In this document: piece by piece, positions 15,727-25,183 of the stretch
Numbering within the stretch: the first letter of the stretch is position 1
Layout: each line of letters starts with the position of its first letter
DNA from: Acidobacteriota bacterium
Lineage (GTDB): Bacteria; Acidobacteriota; Blastocatellia; Pyrinomonadales; Pyrinomonadaceae
Direction of reading: 5' to 3'
DNA: 64,000 nucleotides
Assembly: GCA_023389035.1 (NCBI GenBank)
Contig: JAEWFC010000016.1
Span: 62,001-126,000 of the forward strand
Translations under genes and position numbers: made by a program
The notes under the pieces: model-generated
Databases searched by the model: none
What the model was told of the DNA's origin: nothing
The model's input: only the letters and a program-made list of their open reading frames with translations

Positions 15727-18700
15727 ATGAGTATCCCCCAACACTTTGATAAGGATCAAAGCGCTTCCGTTTCGAATAACACATCAGATATTACAAACCG
15801 ATCGCGACGGGCAGGCCTGAAAGGCGTTTTCACAGCGATCCTGGCAATTGCCATCCTTACGATCCCTGCGATCGCAATAGGCCAGACATATTTCGGGCTT
15901 GATCTCGTTGGCCATGTGGCCGGCTCGATGATGCCGGCGGCCGAAGCCGCCGCGCCGGGCAAAGAAACGAGAGCGCGCTCGCTATCGGAATACGTATTTT
16001 CATTCTTTTCAGATCAAGATAAATCACGAAAGGCTCCGGCTCCATCGCCGTTCGATCCGCACGAGGTCGCAACCGACAGCTTAGCTGAGCCGCCTTCAAC
16101 GGAATCCGCGAAAAAAGCAGCGTCATCACTCGTACAGCTCCACGTCCCGAGCCAGTACCCTAATATTCAAGCTGCGATCAATGCCGCCGATCCGCTTGGC
16201 GGCGATGAGATCGTTGTCGCGCCGGGAACCTACATCGAACAATTGATCGTGAACGTCTCGGTAACCATCACGGGATCAGGAGTGGGCCAGACGATAATTC
16301 AGTCACCGCCAACGCTCGCATCGAGCACGGTGGTCGGAGTTTCGGATACCCAGTCGATCGTTGAGGTCCGCGCTGGCAGATACGTAACGATGAACGACCT
16401 TACCGTGTCGGGACCCGTCGAATTCGACGTAAGCACATACGGTGTTTATGTTACTGAGAGCGCCACATTAGAGATGAATAATGCCCGCGTGACAGCCATC
16501 AGAAAGGCTACGGGCGTTGACGGCAGTCAGAACGGCGTCGGCGTTCGTGCCGGCTCGCAAGCCTTCAACAAGATCGCCGGTCTTATCTTCAATAACGTCA
16601 CCATCGACGATTACCAGAAGAACGGCGTCATCGTGGACCGGTCGGGATCCAGCGCAACGATTACCAATAGCTGGATTCTGGGAGCCGGCCCCTTGGGAAG
16701 CGGATTTGCTGCGCAAAACGGCGTCCAGATAACAAATAATGCAATTGCTCTGATCCAGGGTTCAACGATCTCCGGTCATGTGTACACGCCCGCGACGTGG
16801 GCCGCGGTCGGTGTATTGACAACCGACGCCGGTGCGGTCACGATCCGAAACAACAACCTCGCCGCGAATAGCGAGGGCGTCTATGCGTACTCTGCAGCCG
16901 GAATAGCGTCTCCGCTCACCATAGAGAACAATAATTTCTCCGGTTCCGATTACGGCATTGTGGCGTGGGGAGTAAACGCAGACATCCGCGAGAACCTCTT
17001 AACAAATAACGGTATCGGCATCGGCGTCTATCCGGTCAACACTGGCATCGTCGGAATGCACTCGAATGACATTACCGGATCGACGATCGCTGCTATCGAC
17101 GTTGATAATCACGGTGCAACGCCGATTACCGGCGCTCAGTTGTCAGCGAGTTTCAACCGTTTGGGTGGAAATGTTTCAGGCTTGTCGAACGCGACTTCAA
17201 GCAATTTCAACGCCAAAAACAACTTCTGGGGCTGCAACGCGGGCCCGAATGGTGGTGTCGGGTGTGATTCAGCGACCGGCATATTCGACGCCGATCCGTG
17301 GCTGACGCTAACCGGAATGGTAGCGACGCCGACCTCGGTAAACACGGGCGGAACTTCATCGGTCAGCGGAGCGAATCTGAGGATGAACTCCAACAATGAA
17401 GATACGTTCTCCTTCCCCGGTAATCCGAATGTTCGTGACGGAATATCGGTCACCTATACAGTGAATTCGTTTGGCTCTATCGATGTTGCTTCGTCAACGT
17501 TTGTTGACGGTCTAGCGATCGCCGGCACGACGTTTACAGCGGGTGGCCCGTTCAACGGAAATCAGACTGCGGTCGTTTCCGCAACGTTAGACGCTGCCAC
17601 CAGCGGCGCCAGCATTACTGTTCTTGACGTGATCGCTCCTACGGTGACGATCACCGCGAACGGCCCGAATCCGACGAACAATACTTCGATCACATTCACC
17701 GCAGTTTTCAGCGAAGCCGTTACAGGATTTAATACCACGGGCGTCAGCCTTGCGGGAACAACAGCGGGCGGAGCAATGGTCGCGTCGGTAACTGAGTCCG
17801 GACCGATGAACGGCACAACCTACACCGTAACGGTAACCGTTGATGGTTCGGCCAATGGTAATGTTTCGGCAACGGTGAACGCCGGTGCAGCGAACGATAA
17901 TGGTTCACCTGCGAACCCAAACAGCGCTTCAAACACAGCAAGCGTCGGCTACTTTGCAGGATCGCTTGAACTCGTCGTCGACGACGCCGGTGTAAACTGC
18001 CTGGGCAATGGAGCACCTGTTTATCTTACGATTCCCGATGCTGTTGCTGCGGCGAGCCCGGGCTACACGATCCGTGTATGCTCGGGAACGTACGCAATGA
18101 CCGGCAACACCCCGTTGAACAAAGCGGGTATGACGATCATCGCAGCTGAGGCAACCAAGCCTACGATCAACGTTACCGGGACCGGCAACCTATTCACCGT
18201 CGGTGCTTCGAATGTGACAGTGGACGGCCTGAACTTTGTGAAGGCTGACACGACCGCACAGCACATCTTTACGGTCCAGGGCACGAACTTCACGGCTCAG
18301 AACGGTGACTTTACGTCTACTACTTCGTGGGAATCTACCGGAACGACCCGCGTGTTCGAGGTGTCTTCAACAGCCACCGGCCTGTTGATCGACAACAATA
18401 CCATCACCGATTTCCGGCAGCCCGCATACCTTAACGGCAGCGGCACAGTAATGCTCGGAACGGTCTCGAACAACACCGTCACGAGAACGAAGGGCTGGGC
18501 TGTTGACGGTGCGATGGTCAATTTCGTTGGCAACAATATGCACGCTTGTGCGGCCTGCGATACTGACATTGCTCTTTTCGCATCTGGAGCCACTGCGGCG
18601 GTTCAGACGTTCTACGCCGACCGTTTAGCACTGAGCGCGGCGAACAATAATGCTCACATCGACGTTCAGTTCACAGCCGCTGACGACAGCGGACGTGCTA

Positions 18701-21700
18701 TTTCTTATGTGAATGCCGCAACCGGATCGGATACGAACAACGGCCGGGCTGATTCGCCATACAAGAGTATTCAGCAGGCCATCTTCATGGCTGATTCGAG
18801 TCCCTCCGTTCGTATCGACAGCACTCTGCCGGGCGGTACGGTTAATGTTGCGGCGGGTACTTACAATCCAGCCGGCGGCCAGATCTTGGTCAATCGTTCG
18901 CTTAATGTGATTGGTGCGGATCCTAATACAACGGTCATCGATGGTCTTGGGGTCGCCCCGGCGACGACTGGACTTGTTCGGTTGGACACGCCTGTTGCGG
19001 ATACCGGAAACACGACGTTCACGGGTTTCACTGTTACCAACCCCGGCGGAGCCGGAACGAAGGCTGCGATATTTGCAAAGCCGATGTCGCCGACTTCGAC
19101 GGTTACGATAAACAATATCCGCATCATCGGGATGGGAACGACCGATTACGGCCTCTGGGCATATCGCCCACGCGGCCCCGTCGTATTCACCGGAAATACG
19201 GTCAGCGGTACCGGATACAATCCCGTGTTGATCGAACAAGCGCTGGGTGGTAGTGATGTCAGTGGAAACACCGTCCAGTCTCCTTTTGGCTACTTCAATA
19301 TGACCTATGGCGGCGAGAACATCGCTGCCCTGCAGAAGGTCGTGAATAACTCTTTCGATAACGGATCGGTTTCGATCACCAGCGGTATTGGTGGTGCGGC
19401 CGGTAAGTTCTCGAATATCGAGGTAACTGGCAATACGTTCCTCAATCTCGGGGCGAAAACCGCAATTGGTATTACCAATCAATCAGCGGATGGTGTATCA
19501 GGCGAGATCACAGGTGCGATCGTCACCGGGAACCGCGTTTCCGGCACGAACGCAACTGCAAGTAACGGAGTAAGGCTGACCGGGTTGATCACGAACGCAA
19601 ACGTTTCGTGCAACACGCTGATCAGGACCGAGAACGGCGTCCAAGTAGTATCGAACGCCGGTGGGTCGCCTGTTGGTGCTACGGTCGTTGACAACAACTT
19701 CGGCGGAAACACCTTCGGCATCAATAACACCTCCGCGAACACTGTGGACGGTACCGGTAATTTCTGGGGTTCGGCTTCAGGCCCAGGCCCTGTCGGTTCG
19801 GGAAGCGGCGTTCAGGTCAGTTCGTTGGTGACATTCTCGCCGTACGCGACAGCCCCGGTTCCTTGTGCTCCGGCAATGCCGCCAACGGTCTCGCTCGAAC
19901 AGGCCTCAGGTCAGAACGACCCGACAAATGTCGCTTCGATCGACTTCACGGTCACGTTCAACGAAGATGTTGTAGGCTTTGACGCAGCATCAGATGTGTT
20001 ACTCGGTAACGCGAACTTCGGTTCGATCACTCCGATTAATGCGTCAACGTATACGTTGACGGTGACGGCCATCGCCGATGGGCCGGTGACAGCTTCGGTC
20101 GTGGATGGAGCGGCTACGAGCATTGCAACTTCGCAGCCGAGCATCGCCTCGACCTCCGCTGATAATTCGGTGACGTATGACGCAACAAGCCCCACCGCGG
20201 TACTAACATACAACGGTGTTGATCCGACGAATTCAACCTTGAATTTCTCGTTGGTCTTCTCCGAAGCGGTTACCGGGTTTGATCTCTCCGATATCAATGT
20301 CGTTAACGGAACGGCTTCAAACCTTGCCGGTTCTGCAGGTTCATACACGTTCGACGTTACTGCGAGCTCGAATGGAAACGTGGTCGTGGATATCGCTGCC
20401 GGTGGTGCAGCAGACGCAGCGGGCAATACCAATGCGGCTTCAAACCAAATAACGGTAGCGTTTGACGGTTCGGCACCATCCGTAACGATCCTGCACTCGG
20501 CTGCCACGTCGAACACGTCACCTGTGACGTTCACCGTCACATTCAGTGAAGCAGTTACCGGTTTCGATGCGAATGATATCGTCCTTAGCGGCAGCACGAC
20601 CGGCGGCCCTCTAGCGGCAACCGTAAGTGGTACCGGTCCGGCATATACAGTTTCGGTTACCGGCATGAGCCAGAATGGCGATGTTGTCATCGGCGTACCG
20701 GCAGGTGCGGCGGCGGACAACGCGTCAAACAGCAATACGGCTTCGACACCGGCTTCACCCGGCAGCGATACAATTGCCTTCACGGTCGATTCGACGACGA
20801 AGGTGATAACATCGGCAAATGCGGTAAGTGAACAGTGGGCATATTACGACGACGTTTCGAATGCGGTAATGCCGAATTACGATCTCGTCTACGGCCCGGC
20901 AACGCCGCCGCTCCAGTCGGGCAGTGCTCGCTTGCAGACCCCTGCGGCGGGACCCACAAGCTTGCTGGCCTTCGGTACGACGGCGTTCAACGGAACCCGC
21001 CTGGACTCGATCACCGCATATAGCTACAGTGCGTATCTCTCGTCTGCCGGTCTCGGAGGGGGCGAACCGACGCTGCAGTTCAACGTCGATTACAACCTCG
21101 ATGACGCCGATACGTCCTATCAGGGCCGCATCGTCTACGTTCCTTCACAGAACGGAACAGTGACGCCGGACTCGTGGCAGAATTGGAACGCCCTTAACGG
21201 ACTGTTCTGGGGTTCTCCCACCTTCGCGCCCCCGGGAATGCCATGTACGCAGTTTTCACCTTGTACACGTGCTCAGCTCCTGTCCAATTACCCGAACATC
21301 GGTATTCACGCCAGTGCTGGTTTCTTGCTCTTCCGAGGCGAGCCTAATGCAAATGCCAACGTCGACCGCTTGACGATCGGCGTAAACAGTGAAAACACGG
21401 TGTTTGATTTCGAACCGAGCTTCCCCGCACCGACCGTATCGTACGCCGGCCCGGATCCGACGAACGCCGGAACCATCAATTTCGCGGTTACGTTCGACGA
21501 GCCCGTCACTGGTTTTGGTGACGCGGCAAGCGATGTAACGCTTGGCGGGACGGCCGGAGCCACGACTGCTGTCGTAACGGGTTCCGGTACCACATATAAC
21601 GTGGCCGTCAGCGGAATGACGGGAGACGGTTCGATCGATGTTTCGGTTCCTGCGTCTGCCGCTCAGGGTAGTTCAAGCAGTGCTCCGAGCACCGCTTCTA

Positions 21701-24700
21701 ATACAGCCAGCGTAAACTACGACGCGACCGGAGCATCGGTAACAGTCGAGCAGGCGGTGGGCCAAGCGGATCCGACGAGCACCTCACCCATAAACTTCAC
21801 CGTGGTCTTTGACCAGCCGGTGACCGGTTTCGGGGTGGAAGCAGGTGACGTGGTGATCGGCGGAACGGCCGGGGCTACGACAGCCGTCGTGACCGGTTCA
21901 GGTTCAACCTATAACGTAGCGGTTAGCGGAATGAATGCAAGTGGCATCGTTAGCATTACCGTTCCGGCGGGTGCAGCTCAGGATACACTTGGTAATCCGA
22001 GCTACGCCTCCACGTCGACAGATAATACGGTCCAGTTCGATCTATCGAATAACGTTGTCGTGGTCTCGCCAGTTAATCTGAACAGCTGGTCAAGGACCTT
22101 GGACGCACAGAATACCACTTTTGTTTCGGGCCCCTCGGGCGGTCCGAAACCGGATGGCAGCCTGCGAATGGTAACGGTACCGCATCCGCCTGTTTTTAAT
22201 GGCGGCAAGACATCGCTTACCACTCAGCAGCATAACAACACTAAACTGTCTGAGATCACCGAACTCAGATACAGCACTTACATCACGTCGCGTCAAGTGG
22301 GAACATCGGTTGCACCGGCGCTGAACTTGATGATCGATCTCGACGGCAACGGAACCCGGGACACCACCATGGTTTACGAACCCGTCTATTCGGTCGGCAG
22401 CCAGGGAGCGACTCAGGAAGGAATATGGCAGCATTGGGACGCCAAATCCGGAAATTGGTGGTTTACGACCACAACTGTATTCGGTTCGTCGCAGTCAGCC
22501 TATCCGTCATATGCAGCTATTCTTGCCGCATACCCGAACGCCCAGATCGTTAATGGCGGCGGTTTCGGAGCCGGCACTCAAATAGTTGTTGGTCAAAATA
22601 GTGCCGGTTCGCCGTGGGGCGGATTTGACGGTAACGTTGACCAGCTCATTCTCGGCGTTAATAGTTCCAACACCACGTATGACTTTGAAGCAACACCGCC
22701 GACATTGTCAGTTGACGATTCGACCGTTGTTGAAGGTAACGCCGGCACGTCACAGATGACGTTCACGGTCTCGATCTCTGAAGTCAGTCAGTTGCCGACA
22801 ACGGTTTCGGTTTCCACCTCGGATGGAACCGCTACAGTTGCCGACCACGACTATGTTGCGGTCACGAATCAGACGGTAACCATTCCGGCAGGTGACCTGT
22901 CCGCAACGTTCACTGTAGACGTAAATGGCGACGTACTGCACGAGGCCGATGAGACCTTTACGGTCACACTATCGAACCCAGCGAACGCCGTGATCGCCGA
23001 TGGAACCGGTACGGGTACCATCACGAACGACGAGGCGGCTCTGACCGTTTCCATCTCGACGGTATCGACTGGAACGGAAACGGGTACTCCCAACACTTTC
23101 GCTGTGACACTTTCGGGATCGTCAGCCTTCCCCGTATCCGTCGATTACCAGACCTCGGACGGTTCGGCTACGGCGGGTTCAGATTACACTACCGTGAGCG
23201 GTACGATTCTCTTCCCGGCAAATACGTTGAGTCTGACCCAACAGATCGTGGTCGCATCGCTCAATGACACTACCCCGGAGCCGATCGAGACGTTTACCAT
23301 CGACCTCTCGAACGTTTCGGGTGCGTCGATCGCAACGGGAAGTGCAGTTGGATCGATTGCTGATAATGGTGGCTACATTAGTATCAGCGGCAACATCCAG
23401 CAGTATAATTCTCCTTCGCCGAATACTAACCTAGAAGGCGTAACTGTAACCCTGCAAGGAACCGCCACACAATCGACGACCACTGATGCAAACGGGAACT
23501 TCGTTTTCAGCTCAGGGTTGCCGATAGGTGGAAACTATCTTGTTACACCGGAATGCCCTTCAAACCCGAATTGCGTTGGGAAGGTATTCGACCCGAACAG
23601 TAGGAATTTCGATACTGTGCTCTCGAACGTGTCCAACGCTAACTTCATTGCTTACGATCCTAACGCAATCGCACGTGAAGTAACGGCAGCAACCGTTTAC
23701 GGAACACCTGGAACGGACGTAATTGTTCCAGTCACCGTCGACAGTCTTGGAAATGAGACCGGCTTCAGTTTCACTGTCGATTATGACACCGCCTATCTCC
23801 CAACTGTCGATCTCGTTGAGTGCGGTGCAGATGCTGGTGTTGGCTGCTTTATCACGCTGAACACGAGCACACCAGGAAAACTTGGCGTAGTGGTCGAGCC
23901 CGCTTCTACCCTGGTTACGGGTACGCGAGAAATCCTGAGGGTCACATTCTCTACCGCATCCGCGGTAAGTGGTCCAAACTCGCCGGTCTCTTTCTCAGGG
24001 ACACCGACGGTCCAATCGACCAGCGACGGAGATGGAAATCCGCTTGCCGCGATGTACACTTCAGGGCTTGTGATCTTTGCCCGCGGATGGGAAGGCGACA
24101 TAGCCGGACGGTTCGAAGGCAGCGGTCCAAACAACGCGACACCAGCCGGAGTGGTTAATACCGGCGACGTAACGGTTATTCGTGGAATGGCCGCAGGAAA
24201 CCTCACCCCTAATCCCATGTTCAACGAATTCCAGCGAGCCGATGCTGCTCCCACAGCAACGCGCGGTGGAGGTTCAATTAACACTGGTGATATCACTGTG
24301 ATCCGCAACTTTGCTGCCGGAAATCAGGTTCCGCAAACTGCTGGAGGGCCGTTTGCTCCAATAAGTCCACTTGCGTCGACTGATGAAGCAAAATTCCTTC
24401 GTGGTGAGTCGGATCTCGGAACGGTAAATGCCGTGGTTAGCGTCGTTAATACCAACGCAACACCCGGAACAACGGTAACTGTTCCTATTCGTGTCCAGTT
24501 CCAAGGAATTGAAGCGGGTACTCAGTTCTCGCTCGATTTTGACGAGTCGAAGTTGTCATACCAGAGTGTTTCGCTGGCACCGGGGCTGCCCCCCGGAACC
24601 GGTTTGACGCTTAATGTCAATAATGTCGGGGTTGGACAGATCGGAATAGTGATAGACCAAATTAGTCCATTCCCTGCAGGGACCTACGACATCGTTTTGG

Positions 24701-25113
24701 TGACCTTTAACGTGGCTCCAACCGCACCGCAAGGGGCGACGCCAATTAGTTTCGTGAACTTCCCGACGGGGTTTTTCACAAATGACGGAAAAGGCCTTGA
24801 AGTCCCAACGACTCGAGTCGACGGAACAGTTACGATCGGCGGTCTTGCTCCCACTTCTGCTCCGACCAGTGTTGCTGGTCGGGTCGTTGGGGCCAAGGGT
24901 CAGGTGGTCGCTGGGGCAGTTGTTCAACTGACGGATCCGTCGGGCCTGGTATTTTCGGGGCGAACGAATTCGTTCGGGAACTTCCGGATCGACGGCGTAC
25001 CAACGGGTCGAACCTACATGGTTGGAGCGCGAGCGAAGGGGCTTTCGTTCGGAACACAGGCAATCAGTGTTCAGGACGAGATCGTTGGTCTGACCATTAC
25101 GGCTCTTGAATGA
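15727..25113 (+). CDS. giant secreted mosaic protein with cohesin- and dockerin-like modules
   Basis: This 3128-residue protein has a long N-terminal signal region with a hydrophobic core at about 35-52 (GVFTAILAIAILTIPAIAIG). Modules in order: parallel beta-helix (about 140-530, starting VPSQYPNIQAAINAADP); Ig-like unit (about 635); second beta-helix (about 990-1370); five more Ig-like units sharing the DPTN...F.V.F.E.VTGF signature (about 1385, 1490, 1580, 1895, 2005), interspersed with two LamG-like stretches; two Calx-beta units (about 2325-2545); a SdrD-B-like unit; a cohesin-like domain (about 2648); two dockerin-like motifs (VNTGDVTVIRGMAAGN, INTGDITVIRNFAAGN; about 2800-2865); a second cohesin-like domain (about 2898); and a terminal carboxypeptidase-regulatory-like domain. 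It is probably a surface or matrix adhesin or scaffold. No catalytic residues are evident. Confidence 0.85.
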   Translation: MSIPQHFDKDQSASVSNNTSDITNRSRRAGLKGVFTAILAIAILTIPAIAIGQTYFGLDLVGHVAGSMMPAAEAAAPGKETRARSLSEYVFSFFSDQDKSRKAPAPSPFDPHEVATDSLAEPPSTESAKKAASSLVQLHVPSQYPNIQAAINAADPLGGDEIVVAPGTYIEQLIVNVSVTITGSGVGQTIIQSPPTLASSTVVGVSDTQSIVEVRAGRYVTMNDLTVSGPVEFDVSTYGVYVTESATLEMNNARVTAIRKATGVDGSQNGVGVRAGSQAFNKIAGLIFNNVTIDDYQKNGVIVDRSGSSATITNSWILGAGPLGSGFAAQNGVQITNNAIALIQGSTISGHVYTPATWAAVGVLTTDAGAVTIRNNNLAANSEGVYAYSAAGIASPLTIENNNFSGSDYGIVAWGVNADIRENLLTNNGIGIGVYPVNTGIVGMHSNDITGSTIAAIDVDNHGATPITGAQLSASFNRLGGNVSGLSNATSSNFNAKNNFWGCNAGPNGGVGCDSATGIFDADPWLTLTGMVATPTSVNTGGTSSVSGANLRMNSNNEDTFSFPGNPNVRDGISVTYTVNSFGSIDVASSTFVDGLAIAGTTFTAGGPFNGNQTAVVSATLDAATSGASITVLDVIAPTVTITANGPNPTNNTSITFTAVFSEAVTGFNTTGVSLAGTTAGGAMVASVTESGPMNGTTYTVTVTVDGSANGNVSATVNAGAANDNGSPANPNSASNTASVGYFAGSLELVVDDAGVNCLGNGAPVYLTIPDAVAAASPGYTIRVCSGTYAMTGNTPLNKAGMTIIAAEATKPTINVTGTGNLFTVGASNVTVDGLNFVKADTTAQHIFTVQGTNFTAQNGDFTSTTSWESTGTTRVFEVSSTATGLLIDNNTITDFRQPAYLNGSGTVMLGTVSNNTVTRTKGWAVDGAMVNFVGNNMHACAACDTDIALFASGATAAVQTFYADRLALSAANNNAHIDVQFTAADDSGRAISYVNAATGSDTNNGRADSPYKSIQQAIFMADSSPSVRIDSTLPGGTVNVAAGTYNPAGGQILVNRSLNVIGADPNTTVIDGLGVAPATTGLVRLDTPVADTGNTTFTGFTVTNPGGAGTKAAIFAKPMSPTSTVTINNIRIIGMGTTDYGLWAYRPRGPVVFTGNTVSGTGYNPVLIEQALGGSDVSGNTVQSPFGYFNMTYGGENIAALQKVVNNSFDNGSVSITSGIGGAAGKFSNIEVTGNTFLNLGAKTAIGITNQSADGVSGEITGAIVTGNRVSGTNATASNGVRLTGLITNANVSCNTLIRTENGVQVVSNAGGSPVGATVVDNNFGGNTFGINNTSANTVDGTGNFWGSASGPGPVGSGSGVQVSSLVTFSPYATAPVPCAPAMPPTVSLEQASGQNDPTNVASIDFTVTFNEDVVGFDAASDVLLGNANFGSITPINASTYTLTVTAIADGPVTASVVDGAATSIATSQPSIASTSADNSVTYDATSPTAVLTYNGVDPTNSTLNFSLVFSEAVTGFDLSDINVVNGTASNLAGSAGSYTFDVTASSNGNVVVDIAAGGAADAAGNTNAASNQITVAFDGSAPSVTILHSAATSNTSPVTFTVTFSEAVTGFDANDIVLSGSTTGGPLAATVSGTGPAYTVSVTGMSQNGDVVIGVPAGAAADNASNSNTASTPASPGSDTIAFTVDSTTKVITSANAVSEQWAYYDDVSNAVMPNYDLVYGPATPPLQSGSARLQTPAAGPTSLLAFGTTAFNGTRLDSITAYSYSAYLSSAGLGGGEPTLQFNVDYNLDDADTSYQGRIVYVPSQNGTVTPDSWQNWNALNGLFWGSPTFAPPGMPCTQFSPCTRAQLLSNYPNIGIHASAGFLLFRGEPNANANVDRLTIGVNSENTVFDFEPSFPAPTVSYAGPDPTNAGTINFAVTFDEPVTGFGDAASDVTLGGTAGATTAVVTGSGTTYNVAVSGMTGDGSIDVSVPASAAQGSSSSAPSTASNTASVNYDATGASVTVEQAVGQADPTSTSPINFTVVFDQPVTGFGVEAGDVVIGGTAGATTAVVTGSGSTYNVAVSGMNASGIVSITVPAGAAQDTLGNPSYASTSTDNTVQFDLSNNVVVVSPVNLNSWSRTLDAQNTTFVSGPSGGPKPDGSLRMVTVPHPPVFNGGKTSLTTQQHNNTKLSEITELRYSTYITSRQVGTSVAPALNLMIDLDGNGTRDTTMVYEPVYSVGSQGATQEGIWQHWDAKSGNWWFTTTTVFGSSQSAYPSYAAILAAYPNAQIVNGGGFGAGTQIVVGQNSAGSPWGGFDGNVDQLILGVNSSNTTYDFEATPPTLSVDDSTVVEGNAGTSQMTFTVSISEVSQLPTTVSVSTSDGTATVADHDYVAVTNQTVTIPAGDLSATFTVDVNGDVLHEADETFTVTLSNPANAVIADGTGTGTITNDEAALTVSISTVSTGTETGTPNTFAVTLSGSSAFPVSVDYQTSDGSATAGSDYTTVSGTILFPANTLSLTQQIVVASLNDTTPEPIETFTIDLSNVSGASIATGSAVGSIADNGGYISISGNIQQYNSPSPNTNLEGVTVTLQGTATQSTTTDANGNFVFSSGLPIGGNYLVTPECPSNPNCVGKVFDPNSRNFDTVLSNVSNANFIAYDPNAIAREVTAATVYGTPGTDVIVPVTVDSLGNETGFSFTVDYDTAYLPTVDLVECGADAGVGCFITLNTSTPGKLGVVVEPASTLVTGTREILRVTFSTASAVSGPNSPVSFSGTPTVQSTSDGDGNPLAAMYTSGLVIFARGWEGDIAGRFEGSGPNNATPAGVVNTGDVTVIRGMAAGNLTPNPMFNEFQRADAAPTATRGGGSINTGDITVIRNFAAGNQVPQTAGGPFAPISPLASTDEAKFLRGESDLGTVNAVVSVVNTNATPGTTVTVPIRVQFQGIEAGTQFSLDFDESKLSYQSVSLAPGLPPGTGLTLNVNNVGVGQIGIVIDQISPFPAGTYDIVLVTFNVAPTAPQGATPISFVNFPTGFFTNDGKGLEVPTTRVDGTVTIGGLAPTSAPTSVAGRVVGAKGQVVAGAVVQLTDPSGLVFSGRTNSFGNFRIDGVPTGRTYMVGARAKGLSFGTQAISVQDEIVGLTITALE

Positions 25114-25156
25114 TAATCGCCCATCCGATCAAAGGATGGCATAAAGAAAGCACAAA

Positions 25157-25182
25157 GAAGGAGGCTCCTCGGGGCCTCCTTC
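25157..25182. terminator. shared bidirectional terminator
   Basis: A perfect 9-bp stem, GAAGGAGGC with GCCTCCTTC, with an 8-base loop lies between the convergent giant gene and helicase gene. It would serve both strands. Confidence 0.75.
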
Positions 25183-25183
25183 T

